Positions 53,954 through 64,000 of a stretch of 64,000 nt of DNA are shown piece after piece. Below the pieces are notes generated by a model. That model was not told where the DNA came from and searched no databases. It saw nothing but the letters and a program-made list of their open reading frames with translations. Position numbers and translations under genes: made by a program. Positions within the stretch are counted from its first letter, which is position 1. Every line of letters begins with the position of its first letter. The DNA comes from Eurosta solidaginis (Eukaryota; Arthropoda; Insecta; Diptera; Tephritidae). Where the stretch lies: the NCBI RefSeq assembly GCF_040869045.1, contig NC_090324.1, forward strand, positions 58,929,346 to 58,993,345, in the 5' to 3' direction.

Positions 53954-54900
53954 TCTGATAGTCTCCGAGTTCTATTACAAAGCTCCCGTTTACTCACTAT
54001 ATGGTAACTGAAATGTATTAGTGCTTGAAGCAAAACAAAAGTCACTGTTAACAGCTGAAGTTAAAGGTTATGCATTTAAATATTAAGAAAATAAACAAAC
54101 ATGTAATGATAAAAGGCATATGTTATCGCAACATACGAAACTTGCTACACATTTCCTGGCTATGTTGCCACAGGCCCTATTTGATTGGATAGGATCCAGT
54201 TTAATAAATAATTTAATTTGAGACACAAAGTATATTATTTAGTAAACTCTTCTATATAGATTTTTTTTGTTCTAAGTGCCTTGTTAGGCAGTAGGTGAAA
54301 AATGAAGAAATATTCATATATACACATGTATGGCCATCAAATGACTTACCCATTTATCCTCCTTCCACTGGCCAATTGATTGGGATGATGGCGGCGAGAC
54401 TACAGCTAATAAGAACTGAAAAAAAAAGGAAATCACTTTCACTATTTACCACTTTCGTGCGTCGGGGCTATTCGCGTCTCAGTGCAAGCAATTTTTCCAT
54501 GTTATGTTTTCGATCGCCAATCTTTTGGTACCTTTGGTACGTTATTTAAATTTTACTCCGTTTTTCCCTATTTTACACTCACTCACTCTAACATTACATC
54601 TCCCTTCTTTCATTTACTAAATTCACCGTTGTTTTCTAAAATAAACTTTATAATTTAATATTCATAATTATTTTTTTCTTTACATTTTCTCTTTACAAAT
54701 TCGACAAATTATGAAATTATGCCTATTTAATTTAAATCCATGACCCCGGTCCGCTCGTTTCCGGCTCCTGCGACTGATTTCTGTGGCTTAGGTTTCAAGT
54801 TACTTCTTCCGAATTACACCCTCCTTTACAAAATAAACTTAACTTTTGTCGATTATTCACGTCTTACGCAATTTTTATTTTTTATTTTTGATAATTGCTA
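53954..54900. other. Distal part of L2 or unrecognised insertion
   Basis: No gene or known element recognised. AT-rich with short frames lacking coding signature. Assigned to L2 because it lies between certain LTR parts. Confidence 0.4.
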
Positions 54901-57453
54901 TTTTTATACTCAGTTGAGCAGGGCTCACAGAGTATATTAACTTTGATTGGATAACAGTTGGTTGTACAGGTATAAAGGAATCGAGATAGATATAGACTTC
55001 CATATATCAAAATCATCAGTACCGAAAAAAAATTTGATTAAGCCATGTCCGTCCGTCCGTTAACACGATAACTTGAGTATATTTTGAGGTATCTTGACGA
55101 AATTTGGTATGTAGGTTCCTGGGCACTCATCTCAGATCGCTATTTAAAATGAACGATATCGGACTATAACCACGCCCACTTTTTAGATATCGAAAATTTC
55201 GAAAAATCGAAAAAGTGCGATAATTCATTACCAGAGAGAACTTATGAAAAAAAAAATTTGGACAATGGGCGTGGCACAGCCCCTTTTTAAAAGAAGGTAA
55301 TTTAGAAGTTTTTGAAGCTGTAGTTTGGCAGTCGTTGAAGATATCATGATGAAATTTGGCAGGAATGTTACTTGTATTACTATATGTATGCTTTATAAAA
55401 ATTAGCAAAATCGGAGAACGACCACGCCCAATTTAAAAAAAAATTTTTCTAAAGTGAAATTTTTACAAAAAACTTAATATTTTTACAGTATATAAGTAAA
55501 TTATGTCAACATTCAACTCCAGTAATGATATGGTGCAACAAAATACAAAAACAAAAGAAAATTTCAAAATGGGCGTGGCTCCGCCCTTTTTCATTTGATT
55601 TGTCTAGGATACATTTAATGCCATAAGTCGAACAAATATTTACCAATCCTTGTGAAATTTGGTAGGCGCTTAGATTCTAGGACGTTAACTGTTTTCTGTG
55701 AAAGAGGGCGAAATCGGTTGAGCCACGCCCAGTTTTTATAAACAGTAGATCGTCTGTTCCTCCGCTCGGCCGTTAAAACGATAACTTGAGCAAAAATTGA
55801 TGTATCTTTACTAAACTCAGTTCACATAATTATATGAACACACTTTGTATTGGTATAAAAAATGGCCGAAATCCTACTATGACCACGCCCACTTTTTTGA
55901 TTTCGAAAATTACGCAAAATGAAAAAAATGACATAATTCTAAACCAAACACGAAAAAAGGGATGAAACATGGTACTTTCATTGGTTTATTGACGCAAAAT
56001 TTAACTTTAGAAAAAAACTTTGTAAAATGGGTGTGACACCTACCATTATTAAGTAGAATAAAATGAAAAAGTTCTGCAGGGCGAAATCGAAAGCCCTTGG
56101 AATCATGGCAGGAATACTGTTCGTGGTATTACATATATAAATAAATTATCGGTACCCGACAGATGATGTTGTGGGTCACCCTGGTCCAAACTTTGGTCGA
56201 AATATCGAAAACGCTTTCACATATACAACTACCACCACTCCCTTTTAAAATTGTTATTAATATCTTTAATTTGACACCCATATTGTACAAACACATTATA
56301 GAGTCACCACTGGCCCACCTTTATGGCGATATATCGAAAAGGCGTCCACCTATAGAACTAAGGCCCTACTCCCTTTTAAAATACTCATTATCACCTTTCG
56401 TTTGATACTCATAATGTACAAACGCATTCTAGAGTCAACCCTGGTCCACTTTTAATCCGACATCCCGAAAAGGCGTCCACCTATAGAATTAAGGCCCACT
56501 CCCTTTTAAAATACTCATTAACACCTTTCATTTGATACCCATATCGTACAAACAAATTCTAGAGTCACCACTGGTCCACCATTATATCGATATTTCGAAA
56601 AGGCGTCCACCCATAGAACTAAGGCCCACTCCCTTTTAAAATACTTATTAACACCTTTCTTTTGATTCCCATATTGTAAAACCACATTCTAGAGTCATCC
56701 CTGGTCCACCTTTATGGAAATATCTCGAAAAGGCTTCCACCTATAAAACTAAGGCACACTCCTTTTTAAAATACTCATTAACACCTTTCGTTTGATAACC
56801 CTATCGCACAAACAAATTCTAGAGTCACCCCTGGTCCACCTTTATATCGATATTTCGAAAAGGCGTCCACCCATAGAACTAAGGCCCACTCCCTTTTAAA
56901 ATACTCATTAACACCTTTCGTTTGATACCCATATTGTATAAACGCATTTTAGAGTCATCCCTGGTCCACCTCTATGGCGATATCTCCAAAAGGCGTCCAC
57001 CCATAGAACTAAGACCCACTCCCTTTTAAAATACTCATTAACGCCTTTCATTTGATACCCATATCGTAAATAATTCTAAAGTCACCCCTGGTCCACCTTT
57101 ATGGCGATATCTCCAAAAGGCGTCCACCTATAAAACTAAAGCCAACTCCCTTTTAAAATACTGATTAACACCTTTCATTTGATACCCATATCTTACAAAC
57201 AATTTCTAGAGTCACCCCTGGTCCACCTTTATGGCAATATCTCGTAAAGGCGTCCACCTATAGAACTAAGGCCCACGCCCTTTTAAAATATTCATTAACA
57301 CCTTTCATTTGATACCCATATCGTACAAACAACACATTCCAGGGTTACCCTAGGTTCATTTTCCTACATGGTGATTTTCCCTTATTTTGTCTCCATAGCT
57401 CTCACCTGAGTATGTAATGTTCGGTTACACCCGAACTTAGCCTTCCTTACTTG
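54901..57453 (-). mobile_element. Family A copy A5
   Basis: Starts TTTTTATACTCAGTTGAGCA and ends GCCTTCCTTACTTG, 2553 bases. CCGTCC run is short (55047-55058). The 130-bp array spans 56290-57330 with less regular alternation of unit types. It lies inside L2. Confidence 0.88.
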
Positions 57454-58620
57454 TTTTTCTATGTATTTACTAATATTCCTTAATAGCATCCTTATTTTTT
57501 CTCAGCACAAAGCGCATAAATTTTTTCTTTGGAAAACATTTTAAAGGTCTTATTTTTTTTCTCTTTTGCGTAACTGAAAGCTTAGTTAACTTTCCTATCC
57601 AAATTCTACATAACCAAAACTTTTTAATAGGAAAATATTTTAAGTTTTTTTTCTTTTCTAACTACAATCCAAGAAAATCCTATGAAAGTTTATTGCATAA
57701 TTTATTATTAGTTTAATTCGTATTTCGTGTTTCAATGTTTTTTATTTTTTTTTTTGTTCGTCACAACATTATTTTCCTTTCGCGGTTGGTTTTTTCTTTA
57801 AAAACGTTCACTTTTTTTTCTTTTTGTTTCTCTACATACAACTCAAAGAAGTTTATTGGATAATTTATTAATTTATTATTAAGTAGGCTATCATTTCGTT
57901 TTTCAAACTTTTTTTTTCTTTCCTCACAACACTTCTGTTCCGAAAGTTTTTGGATTAGTTTAAACTTTATATTTATTTTATTTTCGCGTTTGGTTTTTTC
58001 TTAAAAAAAAATGTTCACTTTTTTTTCCTCTCGGACGGCCAAAGCGTTTATTTTTCAAATTTTATAAACTTTATTATTTAAACTTTTGGGAACCGCCCGA
58101 ACTCAACTTATTAACCAGCACGACTTTCGTCATTCGATCTCCATCATTAACTGTGCTAAGCTTGCTTTAATTCTCGTCTGATACGCTAGACTTGAACCGC
58201 AATCCCGTTATTTCCTTACAAAAATTGTTTACGAGCTATTTGACTCCAAAAAAAAACTGTTTTCGAACTATTTTCTATCCTATTGTTGTTATAATTTTAT
58301 ATCCTATACCAACTAATTAGATCGAACCCTACTCCAATGCTTCTCGCCGTTATTTTCTAATTTTTCTCAAAACTATTCATCTTACTTCTTCGGTACAATT
58401 TGAGACATTCTCAACCACAGTGCCAGTCCCGCTGTTAAGGTATCTGCTATAAACTGTTCCCACTTTTTCGATCTCATCTTCGAGCGTATTTCTTAACATA
58501 GCCGAATTCGCTCAACCGCTGTTAACATACACGTTCAATTGTTATGTTAAAGGTGTTGGGAATACCAACATTTGCAATCTATACCTATTTCCTATGGTGA
58601 CTGGAACTAGGACTGCAACA
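57454..58620 (-). other. 5' portion of LTR L2 (minus-strand U3)
   Basis: T-rich sequence with no ORF. At 57780-58020 there is a repeated CGCG(G/T)TTGGTTTTTTCTT...TTCACTTTTTTTTC block of about 200 bases. It ends GGACTGCAACA, before the polypurine tract. Confidence 0.6.
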
Positions 58621-58635
58621 TAAATCTCCCACCTT
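58621..58635 (-). promoter_or_regulatory. G4 body B polypurine tract
   Basis: The complement reads AAGGTGGGAGATTTA directly before the LTR start TGTTGCAG. Purine-rich, in the expected position between the integrase stop and the 3' LTR. Confidence 0.75.
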
Positions 58636-58758
58636 ACACCACAGGTTCTTTGATATTGCTTAATGGGATAAGCATAAAGCAAAGGACCTGAACACATGGA
58701 GATTTATGAGCGGTAGATAAACATAATCAAGGTGAGCTGTTAAGGAAACTTCAAATTT

Positions 58759-59376
58759 TTACCATAGATCTTTTGCATGGTAGGTTCCTATCACTTTGCC
58801 ATGTAGGTCTTCTAAAACATAGTAGCATGATCCTTTAATGGCCTTAATTTTTGCTTTTACTACAGTCGGTGCAAGCTTCGTGTTAAAATTGTTAGCTAGG
58901 TTGCTCTGCACAAAGTTTCGTCGCGTAACGATTTGTCCTACTTGGAAGTTTCTACTACGGCTTCGTAGATTATACGTGTTTCTATTTCGGATATGTGCTT
59001 TTTCCAAATTTTTCTTTATGGTATCTCTTATGAGGTGGAAGTTGTCGGGGCGGTCTAGTCTTGCAGTATTGTCATCTAACAGCTGTATCTTCCGGAGTAG
59101 TCTGTAATGTGTTCCGTCGGTAATCATGTGTTGTCCAAACACGGCAAAGTATGGGATATAGCCTAACGATTGGTGTAAACTAATACGCAGAGCACAGTTA
59201 ATGCTGCTGGTGTATGCATCCCATTCCCTCTGATCCTTGCGTATGTAACTTCTAAGAGCCTCATTGATTGAACGGTTCACTCTCTCTGATGCATTCGACT
59301 GTGGCGAATAAACAGCAGTAGTGATATGTGAAACGCCATATTTCGGCAAAAATCCCTCCTGCAGATGCTGGATCAT
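58759..59376 (-). pseudogene. G4 body B integrase, core deleted
   Basis: A 205-codon frame starting within integrase: LPKYGVSHITTAVYSPQSNA, then SERVNRSINEALRSYIR (the catalytic Glu), and a C-terminal RNTYNLRSRSRNFQVGQIVT and LEDLHGKVIGTYHAKDLW to the TAG-side end. Upstream, HDPASAGG of the N-terminal finger joins straight onto FLPKYGV, so the HHCC finger and the two Asp residues of the triad are deleted. Body A has the same junction, so the loss is older than the duplication. Cannot integrate. Confidence 0.85.
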
Positions 59377-60598
59377 GGGCCGCGAATATTACATGTTGGC
59401 GTAGTTCGGTCGGCACATACAATTTCCACGCCTTGTCATCTGAATCACTGTTACCGGTAGCAAAGACTGTACGATGGTAGATGTATCCATCGATAACCTG
59501 AAAGTCGGGTAAATTCGAGTTCTGAAACCGAAGCTTCAGATCCTCGTATTCTGTCGAGTTGAAAGCGGAGCTTAAATCAATTTCTGGTAAAATGGTTAGT
59601 TCTAATTCATTGATTTCTATTTCAGTCGTGTCTTCGTGTATACGCGATAAAGCATCCGCGATTACATTTTCACTTCCCTTTTTGTGTTCAATAGTAAAAT
59701 TAAATCCCTGTAATTTGATCGCCATCTGGCTAGACGACCGCTCAAATCTTTTTGTTGCATGAGCCAGCGCAGACTAGCATGGTCCATCACCACCTCAAAC
59801 TCCATCCCTTCGATATACATGCGAAATTTCTTTATCACTAATACCACAGCTAGACATTCTAACTCGGTCACTGAGTAATTTCGCTGGGCCCTGGGTCTTC
59901 GACAGATAGGCTATATGGCGCTCTTGACCGTTGTCGTCTTCTTGCAACAGACATGCACCTATCCCTACTTGACTCGTATCGAATTGTAGTATAAAATATT
60001 TGTTGTAATTTGGATGAATTAATACGGGGGGGATGAATTAATATGGCGGCCACCGTGGTGTGATGGTAGCGTGCTCCGCCTATCACACCGTATGCCCTGG
60101 GTTCGCACCCCGGGCAAAGCAACATCAAAATTTTAGAAATAAGGTTTTTCAATTAGAAGAAAATTTTTCTAAGCGGGGTCGCCCCTCGGCAGTGTTTGGC
60201 AAGCGCTCCGGGTGTATTTCTGCCATGAAAAGCTCTCAGTGAAAACTCATCTGCCTCGCAGATGCCGTTCGGAGTCGGCATAAAACATGTAGGTCCCGTC
60301 CGGCCAATTTGTAGGGAAAATCAAGAGGAGCACGACGCAAATTGGAAGAGAAGCTCGGCCTTAGATCTCTTCGGAGGTTATCGCGCCTTACATTTATTTA
60401 TTTATAATACGGGGGCCGGAGTTAATTTCATTTTGAGGTCATCAAGTGCTTTCTGTGCGTCCCGATTCCATATAAAATTTTTTTTCTTGGAAAGTAGCTC
60501 TGTTGGATGGAAGGTGATAGAAGAGTAGTCGTCGGTACCATCCGGTCATGCCGAGAAATTTTCGAAGTTAACGTACGGTCTTTGGAATAGGGTAAGTC
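59377..60598 (-). pseudogene. G4 body B RNase H, interrupted by SINE S5
   Basis: 59871-59662 (YIEGMEFEVVMDHASLRWLM; the second catalytic Asp changed context VMD) and 59725-59377 (IADALSRIH; LTILPEIDLSSAFN). The upstream half (LQFDTSQVGIGACLLQ, Asp region altered) is at 60000-59880, and the SINE splits the NYNKYF...LIHPN segment. A deletion near 59890 removes KKLNKAQ. Inactive. Confidence 0.8.
60045..60405 (+). mobile_element. tRNA-derived SINE, copy S5 (best-preserved head)
   Basis: The head is GGCGGCCACCGTGGTGTGAT with A-box-like TGGTGTGATGGTAGC and B-box GGGTTCGCACCCC (60100-60112). It ends ATTTATTTATTTATA. AATACGGGGG is seen on both sides (60021-60030 and 60406-60415), but 14 filler bases lie between the left repeat and the SINE. 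Inserted into RNase H of body B. Confidence 0.92.
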
Positions 60599-61232
60599 TC
60601 AATCGCAGCAATTTTTTCTTGATCTACCTGAAGAGTCCCGTTTCCAACTGCCTTGGCTTAAACAAAATTTATTCTTTTTGATGTTGATTGTCAAGCCAGC
60701 CTTTCGCAATAATGTGTAGACTTCGGACAAATTGATCAAGTGTTCATTAAATGTGGATGATACTACCAATAAATCATCCAAATATACAAAGACATGTGTT
60801 TTTAAATTGTATGGTATCACTTTGTCCATCAGTCTACACATGGTTAGGGGCGCGTTGCATAATCCAAAAGGCATTCTTTTGAACTGACACAGGGGCCTGT
60901 TAGGGACGGTAAAAGGAGTCTTATCCCTCTATTGCTTTTCAAGACTAATTTGCCAGAATGCGTCCTTTAATCTTGGAAATGCAATGGACTGGAGGAAGCC
61001 TGCTTAGCAATCCCTCAATATCTAAACAAAAACCGACCTTTCCTGGTTTCACAATTAAAACTACCGGCGATGACCATGCTGAGCAAGGACCTTCGTCTAT
61101 GACTCCTAAATCCAGCATTCTATCTATTTCTTCACAAAGCAACTTTTCGATGGCTGGCGATATCGGGTAATACCTCTGTTTAATTGGTTTTGCATCACCT
61201 GTATCGATGACATGTTCTACTACTTCTGTCAA
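60599..61232 (-). pseudogene. G4 body B reverse transcriptase
   Basis: 61232-60945: TEVVEHVIDTGDAKPIKQRY, LLCEEIDRMLDLGVIDEGPC, then a deletion that removes SRKLNEVTLKDAYPISN and joins FCLDIEGLL. 60874-60599: MPFGLCNAPLTMCRLMD, catalytic VFVYLDDLLVVSS, then INIKKNKFCLSQGSWKRDSS, where a deletion again drops NYLGFIV. The YLDD box is intact but the protein is not. More decayed than body A. Confidence 0.85.
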
Positions 61233-61247
61233 TCCCAGTCCATCCCT

Positions 61248-61600
61248 CTAAAAACTAGGGAATGACTCTATTATACCTTCTAGTTGCTCTCGTTGGTGAG
61301 AGTTTAAAGACAAGAATTCATCAGAATCGCTATCGATCGAATTTATGTAACTGCATTGCGAATCGAACTTTATCCTGATGCCAAACTCATTCCAAAAATC
61401 CATCCCGCATATGGCTGACTGAGCAATTGACGGAACTATCAAAAATTCTATATTTTTCTCTTGACCATCATAGCTGGTATTAAAACTATCCCGCTTATTT
61501 GTTGTCGTTGGCCGTCCGCTGTTTTTACGTGTTGTTAAAATTTTAATATTTTCTACATCCTAGGCTGCTGGTTCGGATATCCCTGTCGACGGACATCCTG
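61248..61600 (-). pseudogene. G4 body B protease remnant (active site deleted)
   Basis: 61442-61248 keeps AICGMDFWNEFGIRIKFDSQ from the C-terminal protease strand. Relative to body A, about 400 bases between 61530 and 61534 are missing, including LLDSGANKS. The sequence resumes GTTGTTAAAATTTTAATATT as in body A at 49521. Confidence 0.82.
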
Positions 61601-62340
61601 ACGCAAGTTTTCCGCATTCCTATTACATTTATTACAGCTCGGCTTATACGTTTTTTAATTTCCCAAAACCGTAACAGAATACCCGTCTCACTGGATTCAT
61701 GCAGTCTTGATAACTATGGCCCGTACTGTCACAATCCCAACACTTAAGGCTATCAGTTGCCAATTCGGCAATGAACGCGGCATCTGTGATGTCCTGATCG
61801 CATTTTCCTTCAGCTACATCGGCGATATTTCTTCGCGTTGTAGAATTTCGATTTGGATGGCTAGTAACCACGCTGGCCATGAAATTTTCATGACGGTGAC
61901 ATTCCCTACGGAGAATCGACAAGTTGGCTATGTCTAAATGTAATAGTTCGTACCTGAGGTCAGGTTTTAAATTCCTAACCATGGCTTCCATTAACTCTTG
62001 ATCAGACATAAGGAAACGCAGGCGATCATTCATCGCAAGTATTTCGTACAAAAATTGGTTCGTTAGAGCGCTGTTATCGACATCGTATATTTTCCTTTCT
62101 GTCGTAGTCGCTCAACTGATCCTTATATTTTTGCCTCAAACCTTCACATAACTCCCCCCAATCTAATCGTTCAGTTTGGCGATGGTGTCGTCAAAACCTA
62201 GTTTCCGCATTATCACTGAACAACATATGTACGCATCGGCATAATACATCGAAATCCCCGTGCAAAGGCTGCCGTGTTAGTGCATTAACCCGATATATAA
62301 AGTCTTCGACAGACATACCATTTGGTTTGCCTGTCAAACG
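61601..62340 (-). pseudogene. G4 body B Gag C-terminal half
   Basis: 62051-61644: capsid end LRFLMSDQELMEAMVRNLKP, then zinc knuckle CWDCDSTGHSYQDC (C-x2-C-x4-H-x4-C) and a degenerate FCYGFGKL, in which a knuckle Cys is Phe. The upstream frame is broken near 62055 (a short deletion removes NEPFDQ). Body A is the closer-to-functional version of the same region. Confidence 0.8.
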
Positions 62341-62845
62341 CACATGCCAGTTAGAAATAAGGTTGGACAGTTTGTTAGCCTGTAGATCGCTGCTCCGGGG
62401 TAGAGATCCTCTGTCACGGTACGGTCGGGTATGAAGCTCCTGCGGATCATTCAACGGCACTTCCTGTGGCCACCTTCGGATGTCTTGATTCGATGGACGT
62501 TCGCGATTCCTTCCTAAATTTGAGTGCTCGAGTAGGGCGCTTAACTCACTGCCGATTTGAGCTGTCATTTGTTCGCGGAGGCCATTCAGGGATTCTTGAA
62601 TTAAGCCCCGTACCATAGAGTCGTCTACCGCGGTGACAGAAAGGACTTGCGTTTGAGCACTAGCTGTCGGTCTGGCGATTTTTCGTGGCGATCGTTTAAA
62701 ATTTGGTCTGTTCAGATTTGCTGCCGCGTTTCTAGACGTTTGCGTTACCAAACGCGTGATTGGTCTGTTTCTACAAATGGTGCAGATTAGTTCCTCCTCT
62801 GCATTTGTGAGATTCAGATTTTCTGGACTATGACGAACTGCTATT
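62191..62845 (-). pseudogene. G4 body B Gag N-terminus, RING deleted
   Basis: The open frame 62751-62191 corresponds to body A from the linker onward (TSRNAAANLNRPNFKRSPRK; MVRGLIQESLNGLREQMTAQ; KPNGMSVEDFIYRVNALTRQ). Upstream, GATTGGTCTGTTTCTACAAATGG joins sequence that in body A is separated by the RING-coding segment of roughly 210 bases. ICTICS-type first residues are left in another frame before the ATG at about 62843. Inactive. Confidence 0.82.
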
Positions 62846-63580
62846 GCAAAAAAAAAATTTCAGATTTGTTGATTAAAGATAAAAAAAAAAAAAATTGATA
62901 ACGTCGCTGTAAAATTCCGAAAAGTATTTATTATTTATATCAATAACCTACACTTACCTACACTTATTTTGGGTTTCTTTCTAGAAAGAATATCAATAAA
63001 AAAATTTTTTTTTTTTTTTTCTCCACGCAAAGAAAATTCGAATTTTTTTTTTGACATAGTTGCTGCATTTGAGGACTTACATGGGGCATTAAAACTGTAA
63101 TCACTGCGGGTTGAATACCCGGAAATGCTATGACAATCGATAACAAAAGAAACTACCTCTTCTGCAAGTTCGCGTCTAGTTATGTGGCGAGAGTTTAGTT
63201 ATCAATTAACTACATCTCCAAACACCTACAACCGTATTGCATAAAAAAATGATGCGGTGAACAACGCGTGTAGTCTACCGAGGTAACCCAGTAGAGAAAA
63301 TCTCGAGCGAAATTTTACCAAAACTAAAAAAATAAAAGTAAAGAATTTATGCATATCACTTTCTTCGGGTATGACTTCGACATAAGCCAATGGTCATCAA
63401 TATCTCCGATTAAAGTGTAATTGGAATTTAAGACATTCTGCTAAAGTTTCTCCGGTTCACTTCCGCAATAATCCAGATCATGACACTCAAAAAAAAAAAA
63501 AAACTCGTTTGGCAGATGAGAAATTAAAGAACAAAAATATATACAAAGTTTTATGGAAACGTAACCTTCGGCGCCATTTA
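62846..63580 (-). other. G4 body B 5' leader with damaged primer site
   Basis: Matches 51423-52138. Homopolymer runs have grown (63005-63020, 63489-63502). At 63567-63577 the sequence CTTCGGCGCCATTTA lacks the GTTGGCCCCACGTTGGG present in the other two leaders, so most of the tRNA-Lys site is gone. Confidence 0.8.
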
Positions 63581-63819
63581 TGTAATGAATCATGGTGAAA
63601 GTGGGCCTTGGAGAGTCTCCCCCAATATAGATTTTCAGGAAATCAACCATGCACCAGGAAACCGACTAATCAACAACTTAGATCTCCGAGTGCGTATAGG
63701 ATTTAAGGAGCGGGTACTCTGTTTGCTACTACCAGCTAGTCTTCAGCGAATGAGGGTGGAAATTGCTCCTTCACTGACTTTTTCTCGGCTTCAGATAAAA
63801 ATTTTAAACAGAGGTTTAA
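63581..63819 (-). repeat. G4 LTR L3, interrupted at its visible end
   Basis: TGTAATGAATCATGGTGAAAG onwards matches L1 and L2 up to GAGGTTTAA, where family A copy A6 begins. The remainder lies outside the window. Confidence 0.8.
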
Positions 63820-64000
63820 CAAATAAGGAAGGCTAAGTTCGGATGTAACCGAACATTACATACTCAGCTGAGAGCTGTGGAGACAAAATAAAGGAAAATC
63901 ACCATGTAGTAAAAAGAACCTAGGGTAACCCTGGAATGTGTTTGTATGACATGTCGACCACGCCCACTTTTTAAAAAAAATTTGTTTGTCAAATTTTAAA
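63820..64000 (+). mobile_element. Family A copy A6, start only, internally deleted
   Basis: CAAATAAGGAAGGCTAAGTT, the GTTCGGATGTAACCGAAC hairpin and the ACATACTCAGCTGAGAGCTG segment match the array-side end of A3-A5. After CCTGGAATGTGTTTGTATGA it jumps to CGACCACGCCCACTTTTTAA, skipping the whole 130-bp array. Continues beyond the window. Confidence 0.85.

Larger units (their letters stand above)
52139..58620 (-). repeat. G4 LTR L2, shared and interrupted
   Basis: On the minus strand it starts TGTTGCAGTCCTAGTTCC (58620) and ends TTATTACA (52139). It contains SINE S4 (53604-53940) and family A copy A5 (54901-57453); without them it is about 3.6 kb, long for an LTR, so further unrecognised insertions are possible (53110-53280 is AT-rich and absent from L1; 53950-54900 has no L1 counterpart). 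An approximately 100-bp duplication (ATCGTATCTACAATATATCA) lies at 53328 and 53432. Confidence 0.7.
46065..63819 (-). mobile_element. Tandem array of Osvaldo/Ulysses-like Gypsy element G4
   Basis: From low to high coordinates: leader stub with primer site (46065-46149), LTR L1 (46150-47205), body A (47206-52138), LTR L2 (52139-58620, with insertions), body B (58621-63580), LTR L3 (63581-63819, cut). A tRNA-Lys-type primer site lies on the low side of each LTR, as expected if each LTR serves as 5' LTR of the body to its left and 3' LTR of the body to its right. The members share the same pol order and the same integrase deletion. Confidence 0.8.

Noticed and set aside
60045..60120. A functional tRNA gene
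   Set aside because: The head has A- and B-box-like words but does not fold into a full cloverleaf with an acceptor stem, and it is part of a dispersed SINE with target duplications.

Overview
This 64-kb window is eukaryotic repeat-rich DNA, almost certainly from a dipteran and most likely a tephritid fruit fly. That assignment is an inference from the repeat style and element families; no database search was possible. I find no host gene. Nearly the whole window is transposable elements nested in one another, and most coding regions are decayed by stops, frameshifts and deletions. One 100-base assembly gap lies at 42942-43041.

Layout. (1) 1-2562: a non-coding repeat ('family A') with a 130-bp tandem array. 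(2) 2566-12224: a non-LTR reverse-transcriptase fragment (N1). A Gypsy LTR element (G1-1, 3827-12078) sits in its 3' UTR, and a second non-LTR element (N2, with a PHD-finger ORF1) sits in the 5' LTR of that Gypsy. (3) 12225-17267: two near-identical, full-reading-frame Penelope-like elements (RT plus GIY-YIG) head to head, forming a palindrome with arms of about 2.3 kb; each arm carries a hammerhead-ribozyme motif. (4) 17284-24918: a diverged family A piece, then a second copy of the G1 Gypsy family (G1-2, minus strand) interrupted by two tRNA-derived SINEs. (5) 24919-30115: a non-LTR 3' end, a decayed member of an uncharacterised invertebrate protein family, and a LOA-like RT/RNase H remnant. 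(6) 30139-42900: a 412/mdg1-like Gypsy element (G3, minus strand) split by two family A insertions and a MITE with an 8-bp target duplication. (7) 43042-46064: a LOA-like ORF1/endonuclease fragment. (8) 46065-63819: a tandem array of an Osvaldo/Ulysses-like Gypsy element (G4, minus strand, tRNA-Lys primer site) in the order LTR-body-LTR-body-LTR, with two SINEs inside the bodies and one SINE and one family A copy inside the middle LTR. (9) 63820-64000: the start of another family A copy.

The most unusual points are these: a RING-H2 finger at the N-terminus of the G4 Gag and a SAP-like domain at the N-terminus of the G1 Gag; the shared-LTR tandem organisation of G4, with the same integrase-core deletion in both bodies; the Penelope palindrome with palindromic-stem hammerhead motifs; and family A, a Helentron/DINE-like non-autonomous element with a dimeric (about 260-bp) higher-order satellite.

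The elements do not form a host pathway. What links them is insertion order: N1 is older than G1-1, which is older than N2; G4 and G3 are older than the family A copies and SINEs within them; the Penelope pair looks youngest because its ORFs are intact and almost identical.
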